Part shown: positions 17,974-28,600 of the stretch, piece after piece
Layout of the letters: every line of letters starts with the position of its first letter
How positions within the stretch are numbered: position 1 is the stretch's first letter
The notes under the pieces: generated by a model
The model's database searches: none
Seen by the model: the letters and a program-made list of their open reading frames with translations, nothing else
What the model was told of the DNA's origin: nothing
DNA from: Acidobacteriota bacterium
GTDB taxonomy: Bacteria; Acidobacteriota; Thermoanaerobaculia; Multivoradales; J023
Reading direction: 5' to 3'
NCBI GenBank assembly: GCA_029263395.1
Contig: JAJCXO010000067.1
Location: forward strand, 62,001 to 126,000
Length of the DNA stretch: 64,000 bases
Position numbers and translations under genes: made by a program

Positions 17974-18223
17974 CGTAGCGGAGACACGGGCGGGGCGTCA
18001 CCAACTTGAAACCCACAGCAGGCCACAGTAAGTTGGCCCGCTGACTCTCGATCTTCCAACCATCGTTGCTGGCTCCCAAAGATAGATGCTTATTGGCATC
18101 CCGCTCAAGTCAGAACGTTTCGCTGACTGGCTAAAGGTATCGACCTCCGAATGGACAAGAAATCCTCAGGGGCCACGGACCAACTCGTTAGAGGTTGGGA
18201 AGCCTGCACTCATGACACCTGTG

Positions 18224-19156
18224 TCAGCGAGGCCTCTCCAGGAAACCCACCATCGCGCTGAGGAAGAACTCACGACTCGATTCCAAGAAGGCAGCATGAT
18301 CTCCCCCTGGAACCACTACCCATTGCTTGTCTGAGGTTCCCAACAAGGCGAAGACCATCATCTGGCGCTCGATCGGAGTGTAGGGGTCGACCTCGCCATG
18401 AATCAAGAGCGTTGGCACGGTCACGTCGGCGGGATCGAGAGCCATCCATTGATGCCAATGAGACCAATCCGCCCTCACCGGGTCCGCCGCTAACGCGACC
18501 TGGACATAGGTGTCGATTGCCTGTTGGCTGATCATGCCTTCGGCGATGAAGTCGCTCGCCGCTGCCTCGGCGGTGGTCGGTTTGCGGGGTGGATCTCCCG
18601 GATCGGCTGCCAGCGGGATCGTGTCTGTGACGGAGAATGGGTAGCCGAAGAGTAGGACACCCGAAACCAGGTCGGGATGACGTTGGACGGTGAGCTGAGA
18701 GACCATCGACCCTAGGGACCAGCCGAAGAGGAACGGCGGCTTGGAATTTTTGTTGGTGCCTTGCACCCACTCCAAGACGTGCGCAACATCAGCTGCTGCT
18801 CGGTCAGGCGTGAGCCAGCCAGTGGCATCCCGTTGTGTGCCGCCGTATCCGCGGAGGTCGACGGCGTAGGTGGTGTAACCGGATTCTGCCAAACCGTCCA
18901 TGAGCGACAGCTTCTCACCCGGAACCTGAAGATCAAAATCCGGCAGGGAGCTCCAGGTGCGCCCGTGTATCAAGACGACAACGCCACGGGGATTGGCTGG
19001 GCTCTTGGCCCACACCGTCAGCGGGTGGCCGTCGGACTCTACGATATGCCGTGTCGCGGTGGTCTCGGGGAGTACCTGAGCCAGGACAGGCTGGGTCAGC
19101 AGGGTTAGAAGGAACAGTCTGAACAGCTGGACGATCCACAGAGGTTTACTTGTCAT
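18224..19156 (-). CDS. Secreted alpha/beta hydrolase
   Basis: 310 residues with an N-terminal signal peptide (LFRLFLLTLLTQPVLAQ). Alpha/beta-hydrolase hallmarks are the oxyanion region VVVLIHGRTWSS, nucleophile elbow GWSLGS (Ser ~146), acid Asp in HGEVDPYTP and catalytic His in PGGDHAAFLES. It probably acts on esters or lipids in the periplasm; the substrate is not predictable. Transcribed alone on the minus strand between plus-strand genes. The ATG has no clear Shine-Dalgarno. Confidence 0.85.
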   Translation of the reverse strand: MTSKPLWIVQLFRLFLLTLLTQPVLAQVLPETTATRHIVESDGHPLTVWAKSPANPRGVVVLIHGRTWSSLPDFDLQVPGEKLSLMDGLAESGYTTYAVDLRGYGGTQRDATGWLTPDRAAADVAHVLEWVQGTNKNSKPPFLFGWSLGSMVSQLTVQRHPDLVSGVLLFGYPFSVTDTIPLAADPGDPPRKPTTAEAAASDFIAEGMISQQAIDTYVQVALAADPVRADWSHWHQWMALDPADVTVPTLLIHGEVDPYTPIERQMMVFALLGTSDKQWVVVPGGDHAAFLESSREFFLSAMVGFLERPR

Positions 19157-19391
19157 CTACTGACGATACCTGAGATGAGCCCGAGAAGAGCCAGTCCTAC
19201 CGCTTTGTTTGCCACTCCAAGCCTGATGTCTTGTCCTCAACGACACTCAGCTAGCGAGATTCAGTCCAACGAATTCAAACCAACGATCTCAAACTCGAAG
19301 TTGCCTCTATTTTTCATCCACGGCGAGTACCCATTAATAGCAAAGGCACAACGGTTGTGTTGATCGATCTTTCATTCTTTACTCGAGGACT

Positions 19392-20483
19392 ATGCCACAA
19401 ATGACCTCCCGCACACTGTCCGCAGCTTCGCTCGTCGCCGTCCTTCTGCTCATCGCCATGCCGGCCATTGCAACCGGACCGGTCGAGACCGAGCTCTCGA
19501 TCGCAACTCCCTTCTTGAAAGGGACGCAGAACGTTGTTGTCACCTACTCCATGACCAACGTCACCGACCAAGCGGTTCGGGTCTTGCGGTGGAACACTCC
19601 GTTCGACGGCGTCGAGGGCAACCTCTTCGAAGTTGCCCGCAACGGCGAGTTGGTGCCGTATCTCGGTCGCGTCTACAAGCGTGGGACACCTCAGGACGAG
19701 GACTTCATGGTTCTCGAAGCAGGTGAGACGAAGTCGACCGAGGTCGAGCTATCCGCCTACTATGAGATGAGTTTCACCGGTGAGTATCAATTGCGTGCCA
19801 GGAACGAGAGTTTCGACCATGCGCCCCTCGGCCAGCTTCCGCTCAAGGGCCTACAGCACGGCAACCTCCTCGACCTGAGCTCGAACAGTGTCGTCTTCTG
19901 GATCGACGGCGAAGAGCCGCCCCTGGCGGACCTTTCGCCGGTGACCTTCGACAAGGTGATTCGCAAAGCCAGGCCGAATCGCGAAACTTGCAGCAATGAG
20001 CGCAAAGCCATCCTGGCGAACGCTCTGGCCGCAGCCCAGGGTATCGCCGGCAACGCCTCTAGCTACCTGTCTTCCGGCCAGAATCCCAGCAGTCCGCGTT
20101 ACACCGAATGGTTCGGCGCCTTTTCTTCCGGTCGCTGGAATACGGTCGACGGCAACTTTCAAGCGATCGACGACGCGCTAAACAATGCCAATATCGAGTT
20201 CGACTGCAAGTGCAAACAGCGTTATTACGCCTATGTCTATCCGAATGAGCCGTACAAGATCTATCTCTGCAGAGTCTTCTGGGATGCACCTCTGACCGGC
20301 ACCGATTCCCAAGCAGGAACGCTGGTTCACGAGATGAGCCACTTCAACGTCGTCGCCGGTACGGACGACGTGACCTACGGTCAAAACTCATGCCGCAGCC
20401 TGGCGATCTCCAACCCGAGTTCGGCGATTCAGAACGCCGACAGCCACGAGTACTTCGCCGAGAACACGCCCTTCCTGAACTGA
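19392..20483 (+). CDS. Secreted M35-like (peptidyl-Lys type) zinc metalloendopeptidase
   Basis: 363 residues with a signal peptide (ASLVAVLLLIAMPAIATG). An N-terminal beta-rich prodomain at ~30-175 resembles those of deuterolysin-like enzymes. The catalytic part has HEMSH (~312-316) followed by VVAGTDDVTYGQ, matching the HExxH plus GTxDxxYG arrangement of aspzincins, where the Asp is the third zinc ligand. The C-terminal NADSHEYFAEN is also typical of peptidyl-Lys metalloendopeptidases. GAGGA precedes ATG 19392. Likely an extracellular protease. A terminator hairpin follows at 20508-20533. Confidence 0.87.
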   Translation: MPQMTSRTLSAASLVAVLLLIAMPAIATGPVETELSIATPFLKGTQNVVVTYSMTNVTDQAVRVLRWNTPFDGVEGNLFEVARNGELVPYLGRVYKRGTPQDEDFMVLEAGETKSTEVELSAYYEMSFTGEYQLRARNESFDHAPLGQLPLKGLQHGNLLDLSSNSVVFWIDGEEPPLADLSPVTFDKVIRKARPNRETCSNERKAILANALAAAQGIAGNASSYLSSGQNPSSPRYTEWFGAFSSGRWNTVDGNFQAIDDALNNANIEFDCKCKQRYYAYVYPNEPYKIYLCRVFWDAPLTGTDSQAGTLVHEMSHFNVVAGTDDVTYGQNSCRSLAISNPSSAIQNADSHEYFAENTPFLN

Positions 20484-20533
20484 GTCCTTCTACGGACTCG
20501 TTGCCGAGGCGGCACGCTGAGGAGCGTGCCGCC
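20482..20533 (+). terminator. Double hairpin after the M35 peptidase gene
   Basis: GAGTCC (20482-20487) pairs with GGACTC (20494-20499) directly at the stop codon. A stronger perfect 11-bp stem follows: GGCGGCACGCT (20508-20518) and AGCGTGCCGCC (20523-20533) with loop GAGG. There is no U-run, as is common in GC-rich genomes. Confidence 0.6.
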
Positions 20534-20804
20534 CATCGGCGTGACCGTTTGAAGCCAGCCAGCTACGCAACCATCCCAGCTGGATCTCCTCCAAGAACGC
20601 ATCGAGTGCCCGGTCGGCCTTGTGGGCTGCGCCGCAGCTCCGGAAACTCGCCGGATCTCTTGTGAGGCCCCCAAGTCCTCTTGGTGCCAACGGATACGCT
20701 CCACAAGACCTCCCTCACCGAACCGCGGCAACTCGGGATTGATTTTGCTCCGCCGCCACGTCCTTGTGGCGTGCCGTAGAGCATTCGCAACTATACTTGA
20801 AACC

Positions 20805-20827
20805 AGTATACTCAGAATTCGTATACT
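20805..20827. promoter_or_regulatory. Palindromic operator overlapping the padR promoter
   Basis: Perfect inverted repeat AGTATAC-N9-GTATACT (20805-20811 and 20821-20827), ending 7 bp before the ATG of the PadR regulator. It covers two possible -10 elements (TATACT at 20807-20812 or 20822-20827), with TTGAAA at 20797-20802 as a -35 candidate. PadR proteins commonly repress their own operons at such sites, so autoregulation is likely. Confidence 0.65.
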
Positions 20828-20834
20828 ACTCACG

Positions 20835-21188
20835 ATGACTACCCACTCCCCTCTCAAGCCGGTGGAATTCCACCTTTTGCTAGCGCTCGTCGATGGCCCG
20901 CTGCACGGCTACGCGCTGGCCGGGCGGATGCGTGAGGAAAGTGACGAGCAGGTGAAGATGATGCCCGGCAATCTCTATACGGTGATCCGGCGCCTGGACC
21001 GAGAGGGTTGGGTCACGGAGGCGGACGCACGTACCCCTGGCGATGATCAACGTCGGCGGTATTTTGCGTTGACGCACGCCGGTCGCCACCTACTAGCCGA
21101 TGAAGGCCGACGGATGGCGCGGATGGCCAATACGGTGCGGCGGCGACTGCTCGACACCGGCGTCAACGACGGCGAGATCACATCATGA
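20835..21188 (+). CDS. PadR family transcriptional regulator
   Basis: 117 residues from ATG 20835. The frame is open further upstream, but only this start begins at the conserved domain and sits just after the operator. Winged helix: FHLLLALVDGPLHGYALAGR then MPGNLYTVIRRLDREGWV and RRRYFALTHAGRHLL. PadR proteins are dimeric repressors. Its stop overlaps the ATG of the permease gene (ATGA, 21185-21188), so the two are translationally coupled. A PadR coupled to an orphan duplicated permease is a recurrent acidobacterial arrangement. Confidence 0.92.
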   Translation: MTTHSPLKPVEFHLLLALVDGPLHGYALAGRMREESDEQVKMMPGNLYTVIRRLDREGWVTEADARTPGDDQRRRYFALTHAGRHLLADEGRRMARMANTVRRRLLDTGVNDGEITS

Positions 21189-23959
21189 GCGACCCAGAAA
21201 CCACCCGCTCTGTGATCGAACGTCTGTTTTCCGCTGTCTTGTGGCTCTACCCCCGAGACCTGCGTCGGGAGTACGGCCATGACATGTTGACCTTCATCAG
21301 AGAGCTCGAACAGGACGCTCGCAGGGCGCCTCTTGGTCGACTCTGGCTGGCTGGTCGCTTGCTGCTAGATGCTGCCACCGCAATCCCACGCGCCTATCGC
21401 TGGCAGCCACGGTCAGTCTTAGTCGCCACATCCTCTAATGCGGCAACAGCGCACACCCCTCGACGCCTGTCTGGAAAGGAAACCACCTCCATGACCACAC
21501 TGCCCCACGACTTGCTGGTCGCCGTTCGCCGAGCCCGCCACAATCCAGGCTTCACCCTCGTCGCCGCGCTGACTCTGGCCCTCGGCATTGGTGCCAACAC
21601 GGCGATCTTCAGCGTTGTGTATGGTGTGTTGTTGCGGCCACTCGGGATCGCGGACCCGGCCCATCTGGCGGTGCTGAGCTTTCATCGAGCGGAAGATCCC
21701 GGCAACGCCGCGGGGCTGTGGCCCTCCCATCTCGTGAACCTGCGAGATGAAGTTGAGGGACGTGGCGGTGTGCAACGGCTGACGAGTTACATTTTCGACT
21801 CCGTAACGCTGCTCGCCGATGGCCAACCCGAAGAGCTCGGGGCCTCACTGATGGTCGACGGTGCCTTCTTCGAGACCCTGGGGGTTGATCCGATCCTCGG
21901 CCGTGCCTTGGCTGAGGATGATGTGCTGCCCAATCGCCGTGGGACAGTCGCTGTGATCAGTGAAGCGTTGTGGCGGGGACGCTTCGGCAGCGATCCGGAG
22001 ATTGTCGGCCGTACCTTGTCTCTAGACGAAACACCGGTGGCGATCGTCGGCGTGATGCCGGACAACGTCCCGCTGCCACAGGCGGGAGTCCAGGTTTGGA
22101 TGCCCCAGGGTTGGGACGTCGAGGACGGTCGCTTGTTCGGTCGACTCAGCGTGTTGGCCCGGCTGGAGCCGGGAGCCGATCTTGCGGTCGCTAGTGAAGT
22201 GCTGGCGAACTCAGCCGCCAGATTGGGCGCCGACAACCCACGGTTTGCCGGCTACACGATCAGCTTGCGCACCTTCCGGGATTCGTTGATCGGCTCGGCT
22301 CGGCCGGCAATTCTGGCGGCCGCGGGAGCTGTTGGCCTGATCCTGCTCATCGCCTGCGCCAACATGGCGAGCTTGCTGCTGTCTCGGGCGGTAGTGCGCG
22401 AGCGGGAGATTGCCACCCGGCGGGCACTGGGCGCGCAGCGCGGTCAGCTGACGACCCAGCTGTTGATCGAAAGCCTGTTGCTGTCGAGCCTCGGCGGCTT
22501 GCTTGGTATCGCCCTCGCCTTCTTCCTGCATCGGGTGTTGATCGGCCTCGCCGCTGGCCTGCTGCCACGACTTTACGATGTGCGTCTCGATCTGCCAGTC
22601 CTCGGCTTCGCCGTCGGCGTTTCGGTGTTGGCCGGCCTGATTTTCGGCATGGCGCCAGCGGTGTGGGCCTTCACCCGCGACTTAGCTGGCGCGATGCGTG
22701 GGTTACGCCATGCGCGAACCAGGCACACTCCGCTGGCGGATCCCCGCCAAGCGTTGGTTGTGATGCAGGTCACGGTTGCGGTGGTGCTGGTGACTGGCGC
22801 CGCTCTCTTGCTGCGCAATCTGGCCGAGCTGCGATCGGTTGACCCCGGCTTCAGCTCAGCCGGCCTCGGGGGAGCCCGCATTTACCTCGACGACAATGCC
22901 TATACCAACGACAGTCAGGAAGCGGCATACTTCGTCGATGTGCTCGAACGGCTGCGAACCACTCCTGGAATTGTCGCCGCTGGCGCCTCATCGGGCCTGC
23001 CGATGGACCCACTGACGATCGATTACGATCTGCCCTACACGTTACCCGGCGAGGAGCCCTCTGATTCGACCCGCCAAGCCCACTTTCGAACGATCACCCC
23101 CGGTTATTTGGAAGCCCTGGGCGCCCCGATACAGCGCGGTCGGTCCATCCTAGCTAGCGACCGCGACGACACCGAACGGGTCGCGGTGATCAACGAAACC
23201 TTCGCCCGCGTAGCCTGGGGCGAACGCGATCCGATCGGTGAAAGCTTTGCGATCCACGGTGGCAGCCTTTCCCTAAGGGTTGTCGGGGTGGTTGGTGACG
23301 TCCGGTTCCATGGACCGTCCGAACAGACGCGACCGGCATTTTTCTTACCCCACTCTCAGATGACCTATGGCGCCATGACCGTGATTGCCCGCACTGCGGA
23401 CGCCACGCTGGCAACTGCGACGGCGGATGCTCAGAAGCCTGGGGCTGACGGCGGCTCCTGGGCCGCCACCGCGGTAGCCCGCGCCGCCCTCGCCGCCGAT
23501 CATCGGCAACCGGTGCACAGCACGTTTGCGTTCTCGGATCTCGAGCGCGGCGCGGTCGCCACCGATCGTTTCTACGGCCGCCTGCTCGCCGCATTCGCCG
23601 CGGTCGCCTTGCTGCTCGCCGGTGCCGGCATTTACGGCGTCGTTGCCTATTGGGTCAACGAAAGCCGCCGCGAGTTCGGTCTGCGTATGGCGATCGGTGC
23701 CACCGGCTCCGACATAGTCGACCTGGTCTTGCGCCGCAGCCTACGGACCAGCCTTCTCGGGTTGGCTCTTGGCATCGGCCTCGGCCTACTCGCAGCGCGC
23801 AGTCTTGAACCCTTCTTGTACGGTGTCAGCGCCACCGACACCTCGGCACTCGCCGCGGTTGTCGTCTTGTCGCTTGCCGCCGCGGTTCTCGCCAGTCTGA
23901 TCCCGGCAATCAGCGCCTCCCGTATCGACCCGATCAGCAGCCTCCGTGGCGAATCCTGA
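21185..23959 (+). CDS. ADOP-type orphan ABC permease (MacB/FtsX-like)
   Basis: 924 residues. An N-terminal cytoplasmic extension (~1-75, LWLYPRDLRREYGHDMLTFI) is typical of PadR-linked family members. The permease follows: first membrane helix at ~120-140 (NPGFTLVAALTLALGIGANT), a MacB-like periplasmic domain, FtsX helices at ~375-495, a second periplasmic domain and a second FtsX module at ~795-910. The family is known as acidobacterial duplicated orphan permeases, so named because no ATPase gene is adjacent; none is here. Function is unproven; export or mechanotransmission with a shared ATPase is possible. Controlled by the upstream PadR site. Confidence 0.9.
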   Translation: MSDPETTRSVIERLFSAVLWLYPRDLRREYGHDMLTFIRELEQDARRAPLGRLWLAGRLLLDAATAIPRAYRWQPRSVLVATSSNAATAHTPRRLSGKETTSMTTLPHDLLVAVRRARHNPGFTLVAALTLALGIGANTAIFSVVYGVLLRPLGIADPAHLAVLSFHRAEDPGNAAGLWPSHLVNLRDEVEGRGGVQRLTSYIFDSVTLLADGQPEELGASLMVDGAFFETLGVDPILGRALAEDDVLPNRRGTVAVISEALWRGRFGSDPEIVGRTLSLDETPVAIVGVMPDNVPLPQAGVQVWMPQGWDVEDGRLFGRLSVLARLEPGADLAVASEVLANSAARLGADNPRFAGYTISLRTFRDSLIGSARPAILAAAGAVGLILLIACANMASLLLSRAVVREREIATRRALGAQRGQLTTQLLIESLLLSSLGGLLGIALAFFLHRVLIGLAAGLLPRLYDVRLDLPVLGFAVGVSVLAGLIFGMAPAVWAFTRDLAGAMRGLRHARTRHTPLADPRQALVVMQVTVAVVLVTGAALLLRNLAELRSVDPGFSSAGLGGARIYLDDNAYTNDSQEAAYFVDVLERLRTTPGIVAAGASSGLPMDPLTIDYDLPYTLPGEEPSDSTRQAHFRTITPGYLEALGAPIQRGRSILASDRDDTERVAVINETFARVAWGERDPIGESFAIHGGSLSLRVVGVVGDVRFHGPSEQTRPAFFLPHSQMTYGAMTVIARTADATLATATADAQKPGADGGSWAATAVARAALAADHRQPVHSTFAFSDLERGAVATDRFYGRLLAAFAAVALLLAGAGIYGVVAYWVNESRREFGLRMAIGATGSDIVDLVLRRSLRTSLLGLALGIGLGLLAARSLEPFLYGVSATDTSALAAVVVLSLAAAVLASLIPAISASRIDPISSLRGES

Positions 23960-24015
23960 GCCACTGGGTGTTCCCCCTCCATTCGCCAAGCAGACGCCCA
24001 GATCGGGAGGAGCGT

Positions 24016-24056
24016 GAGGTGGATATCCACGGACCTAGGTCCTTGGAATCCACCTC
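24016..24056. terminator. Bidirectional hairpin between convergent genes
   Basis: GAGGTGGAT (24016-24024) pairs with ATCCACCTC (24048-24056). Inner pairs GGACC/GGTCC extend the stem to about 19 bp with a two-base loop and mismatches. It lies between the permease (+) and the small membrane protein (-), ideal for terminating both. Confidence 0.6.
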
Positions 24057-24067
24057 ATCCGCATAGG

Positions 24068-24238
24068 TCAGAGATTCGGCAGCCAGCATCCTAACGCAAG
24101 CAACGTGTAGCCAATCACAGCGATCCAAAACGCCGACACTGGCAAAGCTGGGGCAACTCCCAAGACCACTAGTACCGCAATCAGTACCAGGATCACCGAG
24201 ATTACGAAGGTTATCTGCTTCGGAGCGTTGAACTTCAT
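24068..24238 (-). CDS. Small two-helix membrane protein
   Basis: 56 residues. The start at 24238 is set by GAAGGAG about 5 bases upstream; the frame is open further upstream without support. It begins MKFNAPKQITFVISVILVLI and has a second hydrophobic segment (FWIAVIGYTLLALGCWLPNL), giving two membrane helices with a short loop. It resembles a common bacterial family of 55-60-residue hydrophobic proteins beginning KFNAPKQITF, of unknown function. Upstream, 24239-24583 holds only promoter-like sequence, a 13-nt duplication (GAGACCTCCCTTC) and the palindrome at 24540-24565. Confidence 0.75.
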   Translation of the reverse strand: MKFNAPKQITFVISVILVLIAVLVVLGVAPALPVSAFWIAVIGYTLLALGCWLPNL

Positions 24239-24539
24239 CTCTTCTCCTTCTTCAGATGAGCAGACAAGGCGCCGCCGCCCGCCGAACCCTTCGGCCGCGC
24301 CGCCCCTCGCCACTCACCTTGTCGTGATTAACTACGGGCCATCATACCGTAAGAAATCTCCCACACTGCCACTCCTGAGACCTCCCTTCGAGACCTCCCT
24401 TCGAGATCGCCCGAGCATCTGCTTCAAGGCAGGCTATTGAGGTGGACTCAGAAGGGCCCGGCCGAGGTTCCAAGTTTTCTCTGTCGCTGCCATCACCCCA
24501 AGGGTCAGGGCTCCAGACATGACTTTAGCTACAGTGACC

Positions 24540-24565
24540 AGCCACGGGCCTGCAGGCCCGTGGCT
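24540..24565 (-). terminator. Perfect 26-bp palindrome downstream of the secreted-protein gene
   Basis: Arms AGCCACGGGCC (24540-24550) and GGCCCGTGGCT (24555-24565) surround TGCA. It lies 18 bp past the stop of the minus-strand gene ending at 24584. There is no T-run; a very stable terminator-type hairpin. Confidence 0.55.
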
Positions 24566-24583
24566 CAGAGGATGACGCTTCGG

Positions 24584-25537
24584 CTACCGCTGCCAGTGCT
24601 GGAGCAGTTCGCGGTTGTTCTCGAAATACTGCCGTTGACTCACCAGATCGCGGCCGAACCGACGGCAGGCTACGGCGCCGCCGCGGCCAGCAAGGCAATT
24701 GGAGAGGTTATTCGACAACAGACTTTGATTGGCGTTATCGAGACGCGCCCCGCCATAGAGATCTTTCATGATGTCAGCCAATAACTGGCCTTCGAGGACC
24801 GGCTGGCTGATACCACTCAGGTTGGCACTTGTACTCTGCAGTGTCTTGCGGGTTCGGCTGACTGCCGCCTCGCGGAACTCGGTGGACGACGCCATGGTTT
24901 CAGCGACGAAGATGAGACCACGCAACCCTTCACGCTCAACCCGATCGAACCAATCGTTGGGGTAGTCGCCAATTTCCGACTCACTGCGGCGCAGGATGCC
25001 TTGAAACAGGTTCGCGATCAATGCTTGGGTCGCCTCGTTCATCGAGCTCGCGGCTGGTGGCGGATCAACCAAAGAGGTCTGCTGCTCAGCCACCGTGATG
25101 TGGACCTGCCCGGCACGACAAGCGGCCGGGATATCGTCGAGTCGACCAGGCCTCACCACCTCGGTGATGCGGTACCCGAGCCCGGTTTTACCAACAGCAG
25201 TGGTCTCGAACGAGATCTTGCCTTTGCGCGGGTCGTGACTACCCAGCCGCAATACCCGGGCGACGTCTTTGCCCTGATGAGTGCTGCTGATGAAGTTCGA
25301 GGGCGCCCCGATCTCAGCTAGAGTGCTGTAGGGGTCGTTGCCCTTACTCTCGAGATGGATGTACAAATCTGCCTTCTGACCCTTGGGTAAGACGATTGTC
25401 TCTCCATAATCGAAATAGCTGTTCTCACCGTCTTGCCAGATGCGATAGATGATGTTGCAATCGTCAGCCAGCATAGGTTGGCTAACAAAGCCAATCAGCG
25501 CCGCGAAGACGAATATTTTGCAGGGGAATTTGGTCAC
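24584..25537 (-). CDS. Secreted protein of unknown function
   Basis: 317 residues. The start is GTG 25537, not the upstream TTG at 25543, because AGGAGGT (25544-25550) abuts the TTG but is 6 bases from the GTG. Signal peptide TKFPCKIFVFAALIGFVSQP then MLADD. Residues ~25-150 look like a beta-sandwich (YIHLESKGNDPYSTLAEIGA, LGYRITEVVRPGRLD). Residues ~170-315 are helical (ALIANLFQGILRRSESEIGD, ASSTEFREAAVSRT), with a weak resemblance to DUF4214-like helical domains. No firm family. Four cysteines in the mature protein suggest disulfides. Divergent from the addB-like gene. Confidence 0.7.
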   Translation of the reverse strand: MTKFPCKIFVFAALIGFVSQPMLADDCNIIYRIWQDGENSYFDYGETIVLPKGQKADLYIHLESKGNDPYSTLAEIGAPSNFISSTHQGKDVARVLRLGSHDPRKGKISFETTAVGKTGLGYRITEVVRPGRLDDIPAACRAGQVHITVAEQQTSLVDPPPAASSMNEATQALIANLFQGILRRSESEIGDYPNDWFDRVEREGLRGLIFVAETMASSTEFREAAVSRTRKTLQSTSANLSGISQPVLEGQLLADIMKDLYGGARLDNANQSLLSNNLSNCLAGRGGAVACRRFGRDLVSQRQYFENNRELLQHWQR

Positions 25538-25639
25538 GATCAAACCTCCTATGATTTACATTCTCTTTCCAGCATAATTCTACACTCATCCTGCATACAT
25601 TTCACGCTAAATCACAATTGAATTTCCGAACACAAGTCC

Positions 25640-28600
25640 ATGACACACCGCCGTATCGTCGCCGCCTCGAGCGCTAAGGACCGCCTATGTGCTGCCCGGA
25701 GATGGCTGGAGGAGACCCTTGCTACCGGCTCGGAGATTCTCGTCTTGGCTCCCTATCGCGGAGCAGCGGACGACTTGCTGCGCGAAGTCTGCGCTGCCGG
25801 TTCTGGACTCTTTGGCGTCCACCGGGCCACGCCCACACAGTTGGCAGCAGAGCTCGCGACGCCGCGGATGGCCGCCGCCCATCTCGGACCGCTCAGTGGT
25901 CTCGGGGTCGAAGCGTTGGCAGCACGAGTGATCTCGCTGTGTGCTGCTGCCGGTGAATTGAACTACTTCGAACCCGTGGCCGAGGCGCCGGGTATGGCGC
26001 GGGCGTTGGCGAAAACGCTTCGGGAGCTACGAGCCCATGGCACCGAGGGGGCGGACCTCGCCGCAACCGGGTTGCCGGGACAAGACCTGGCCCGGCTGCT
26101 CGATCGCTACCAACGTGAGCTCGTCGACTCTTCTCTGGCCGATCCCGCAACCGTGCTCGAACTAGCCCGCAAAGAGGTCGAGAGTGGCCATCACCTGTTG
26201 GTCAACCTACCGGTGCTGTTGCTCGATCCCACGCCGGCACCGATCATCGAGCGCCGCTTCCTGACCGAGCTGATCCAACGGGCACCAACCGCTCTCGCTA
26301 CGCTAGTACCTGGCGATGACGAAGGATGCCGCGCTCTAGAGGCAATTTTTGATCTCAAGGCCGAAACGGTTGATGACCCGACCGCTGTCAACAAACTGGA
26401 CCGCCTGCGACAGCGAATCTTCGCCACGCTCCCCGACCATCCAGAGGGTGACAAGACCCCGGATCCACAAACCGACGACGGCGCCCCCGAAGACGCTCAA
26501 CCCGCGTCGACGACGGAAGACATCAGCTTCACCTTTCTCTCGGCTGCTGGTGAGGGCCGTGAGTGCGTCGAAATTGCCCGCCGGATCCATGCCCTGGCCC
26601 GCTCACAGGGTAGCCTCGACGGAGAATCTCGAAGCCTAGGATTCGACCGCGTGGCCATCTTGCTGCGGGATCCATACGCTTATCTGCCGTTGGTAGAAGA
26701 AGCCCTGCGGCGGGCTGAGATTCCAGCCTACTTCAGTCGTGGCACGCGACGCCCACACCCGGCGGGAAGAGCCTTGCTCGCCTTGCTCGACTGCACATCC
26801 GAAGGGCTCTCCGCCTCTCGTTTTGCTGAGTACCTCTCCCTCGGCCAGGTACCGGAGCTCGACGATGCCGGCGCCCCGTCGCCGGTGGAGGTCCCGTGGG
26901 TGGCGCCGGCAGGTGATCAGCTGGTGTTCAAGACTCTGCTCGAACCCGAAGCCCAACCAAAGCTTGGAGCAGCCCAATCAGCAACGGCGACTGATGCGAC
27001 GGCGACTGATGCGACGGCGACTAATGCGACGGCATCGGACGATACATCCGGCGACAGCACACCGGTGATCGCCGGCACCTTGCGGACACCTCGCGGTTGG
27101 GAACGCCTATTGGTCGATGCCAGGGTTTATGGTGGTATCGAACGCTGGCGCGAGCGACTCGCAGGTCTGCGGGCTGAGATCCACCTCCAACTGAAAGGCC
27201 TGGGCGGCGAAGAATCTGCCCGGGAGAGTCATCTGCAAGCGCAGCTCGAGCGCCTCACACATCTCGAGCATTTTGCGTTGCCAGTGATCGAAACCTTGGC
27301 CGAACTGCCGACCGAGGCATTGTGGGGTGAATGGCTGGAGGCTCTCGAACAACTTGCAGCCTTGGCTCTGCGTCATCCAGAACGGATACTGGCGATTCTC
27401 GCGGAACTGCGACCGATGGATCGCGTCGGTCCGGTCACCCTCGACGAAGTCCGCCGGGTACTTGGCGAACGTTTGGCGGCGCTGCACGAAGATCCTCCGC
27501 CGCGACGGTACGGACGGGTGTTCGTCGCCACGGTGGACGAAGCCCGCGGGCGCGATTTCGAAGCGGTCTTCCTACCCGGGCTCGCGGAAGGTATCTTCCC
27601 GCGCCGTGCCCAGGAAGACCCGCTGTTGCTCGATGGCTATCGGCGCCGGCTATCGTCGACGTTGCCCACTCAGACCGATCGTATCGCTGGCGAGCGATTA
27701 CTGTTGCGCATCGCGGCCGGCGCGGCACACTCGCGACTGATCGTCTCCTACCCTAATCTCGATATGCTCCAGGGTCGGGCTCGGGTCCCGTCTTTCTATG
27801 CTCTCGACTTGCTGCGTGCGGCAGAGGGCAACATTCCCGATCTCAGACGGCTGGAAGCCCGGGCAGCGGCAGGCTCACAATCACTCCTCGGCTGGCCAGC
27901 TCCGCGGGATGCGACAACCGCCATCGACGACGCCGAATACGACCTGTCGGTGCTCGAACCCCTACTGCGTGACACCTCCACCGCAGCCCACGGCCGCGGG
28001 CGTTTCTTACTCGACGCCAACGAACATCTGACCCGCTCGCTGCGTGCCCGTTGGCGACGCTGGCGCCCGGGAGTTTCAGCCGCGGACGGTGTCGTCGACC
28101 CGGACCCAGCCACTCTCACCGGCCTCGCTCACTACCGCCTGGACCAACGAGGCTACTCACCCACCGCCTTGCAGCGGTACGCCGCCTGCCCTTTCAGGTT
28201 TTTGCTCTACTCCATCCACGGATTGAAACCTCGGGATGCTGCGGTACGCCTCGAACAAATCGATCCCTTGACGCGCGGCAGCCTCTTTCACGAGATTCAA
28301 TTCGAGCTGTTTCAGGCGCTCGAAAAGAACGGACTACTGAGCCTCGAGGAGAGCGCAGAACATGCCGTCAATTCTCTGCTCGAGGGAATTGTCGAACAAG
28401 TTGCCGAGCGTTATCACGCCGATCTGGCGCCAGCAATCGACCGAATCTGGCGCAGCGGCATCGAAGATATTCACACCGATCTCAGAGGATGGATCCGCGA
28501 CCAGATCGCAACCCAGGAGACGTGGCGCCCAGAACGCTTCGAAATGGCCTTTGGGCTCAGCCGCAGCCATACGACCGATACCGTCCCAGCCGATATGCGG

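Noticed and set aside
21185..23959. Complete ABC exporter operon
   Set aside because: No ATP-binding subunit gene lies beside either permease; the duplicated orphan permease family explains the architecture.
24540..24565. Mobile-element end or attachment site
   Set aside because: A single perfect palindrome just after a stop codon is better explained as a terminator; no transposase or second copy was found.
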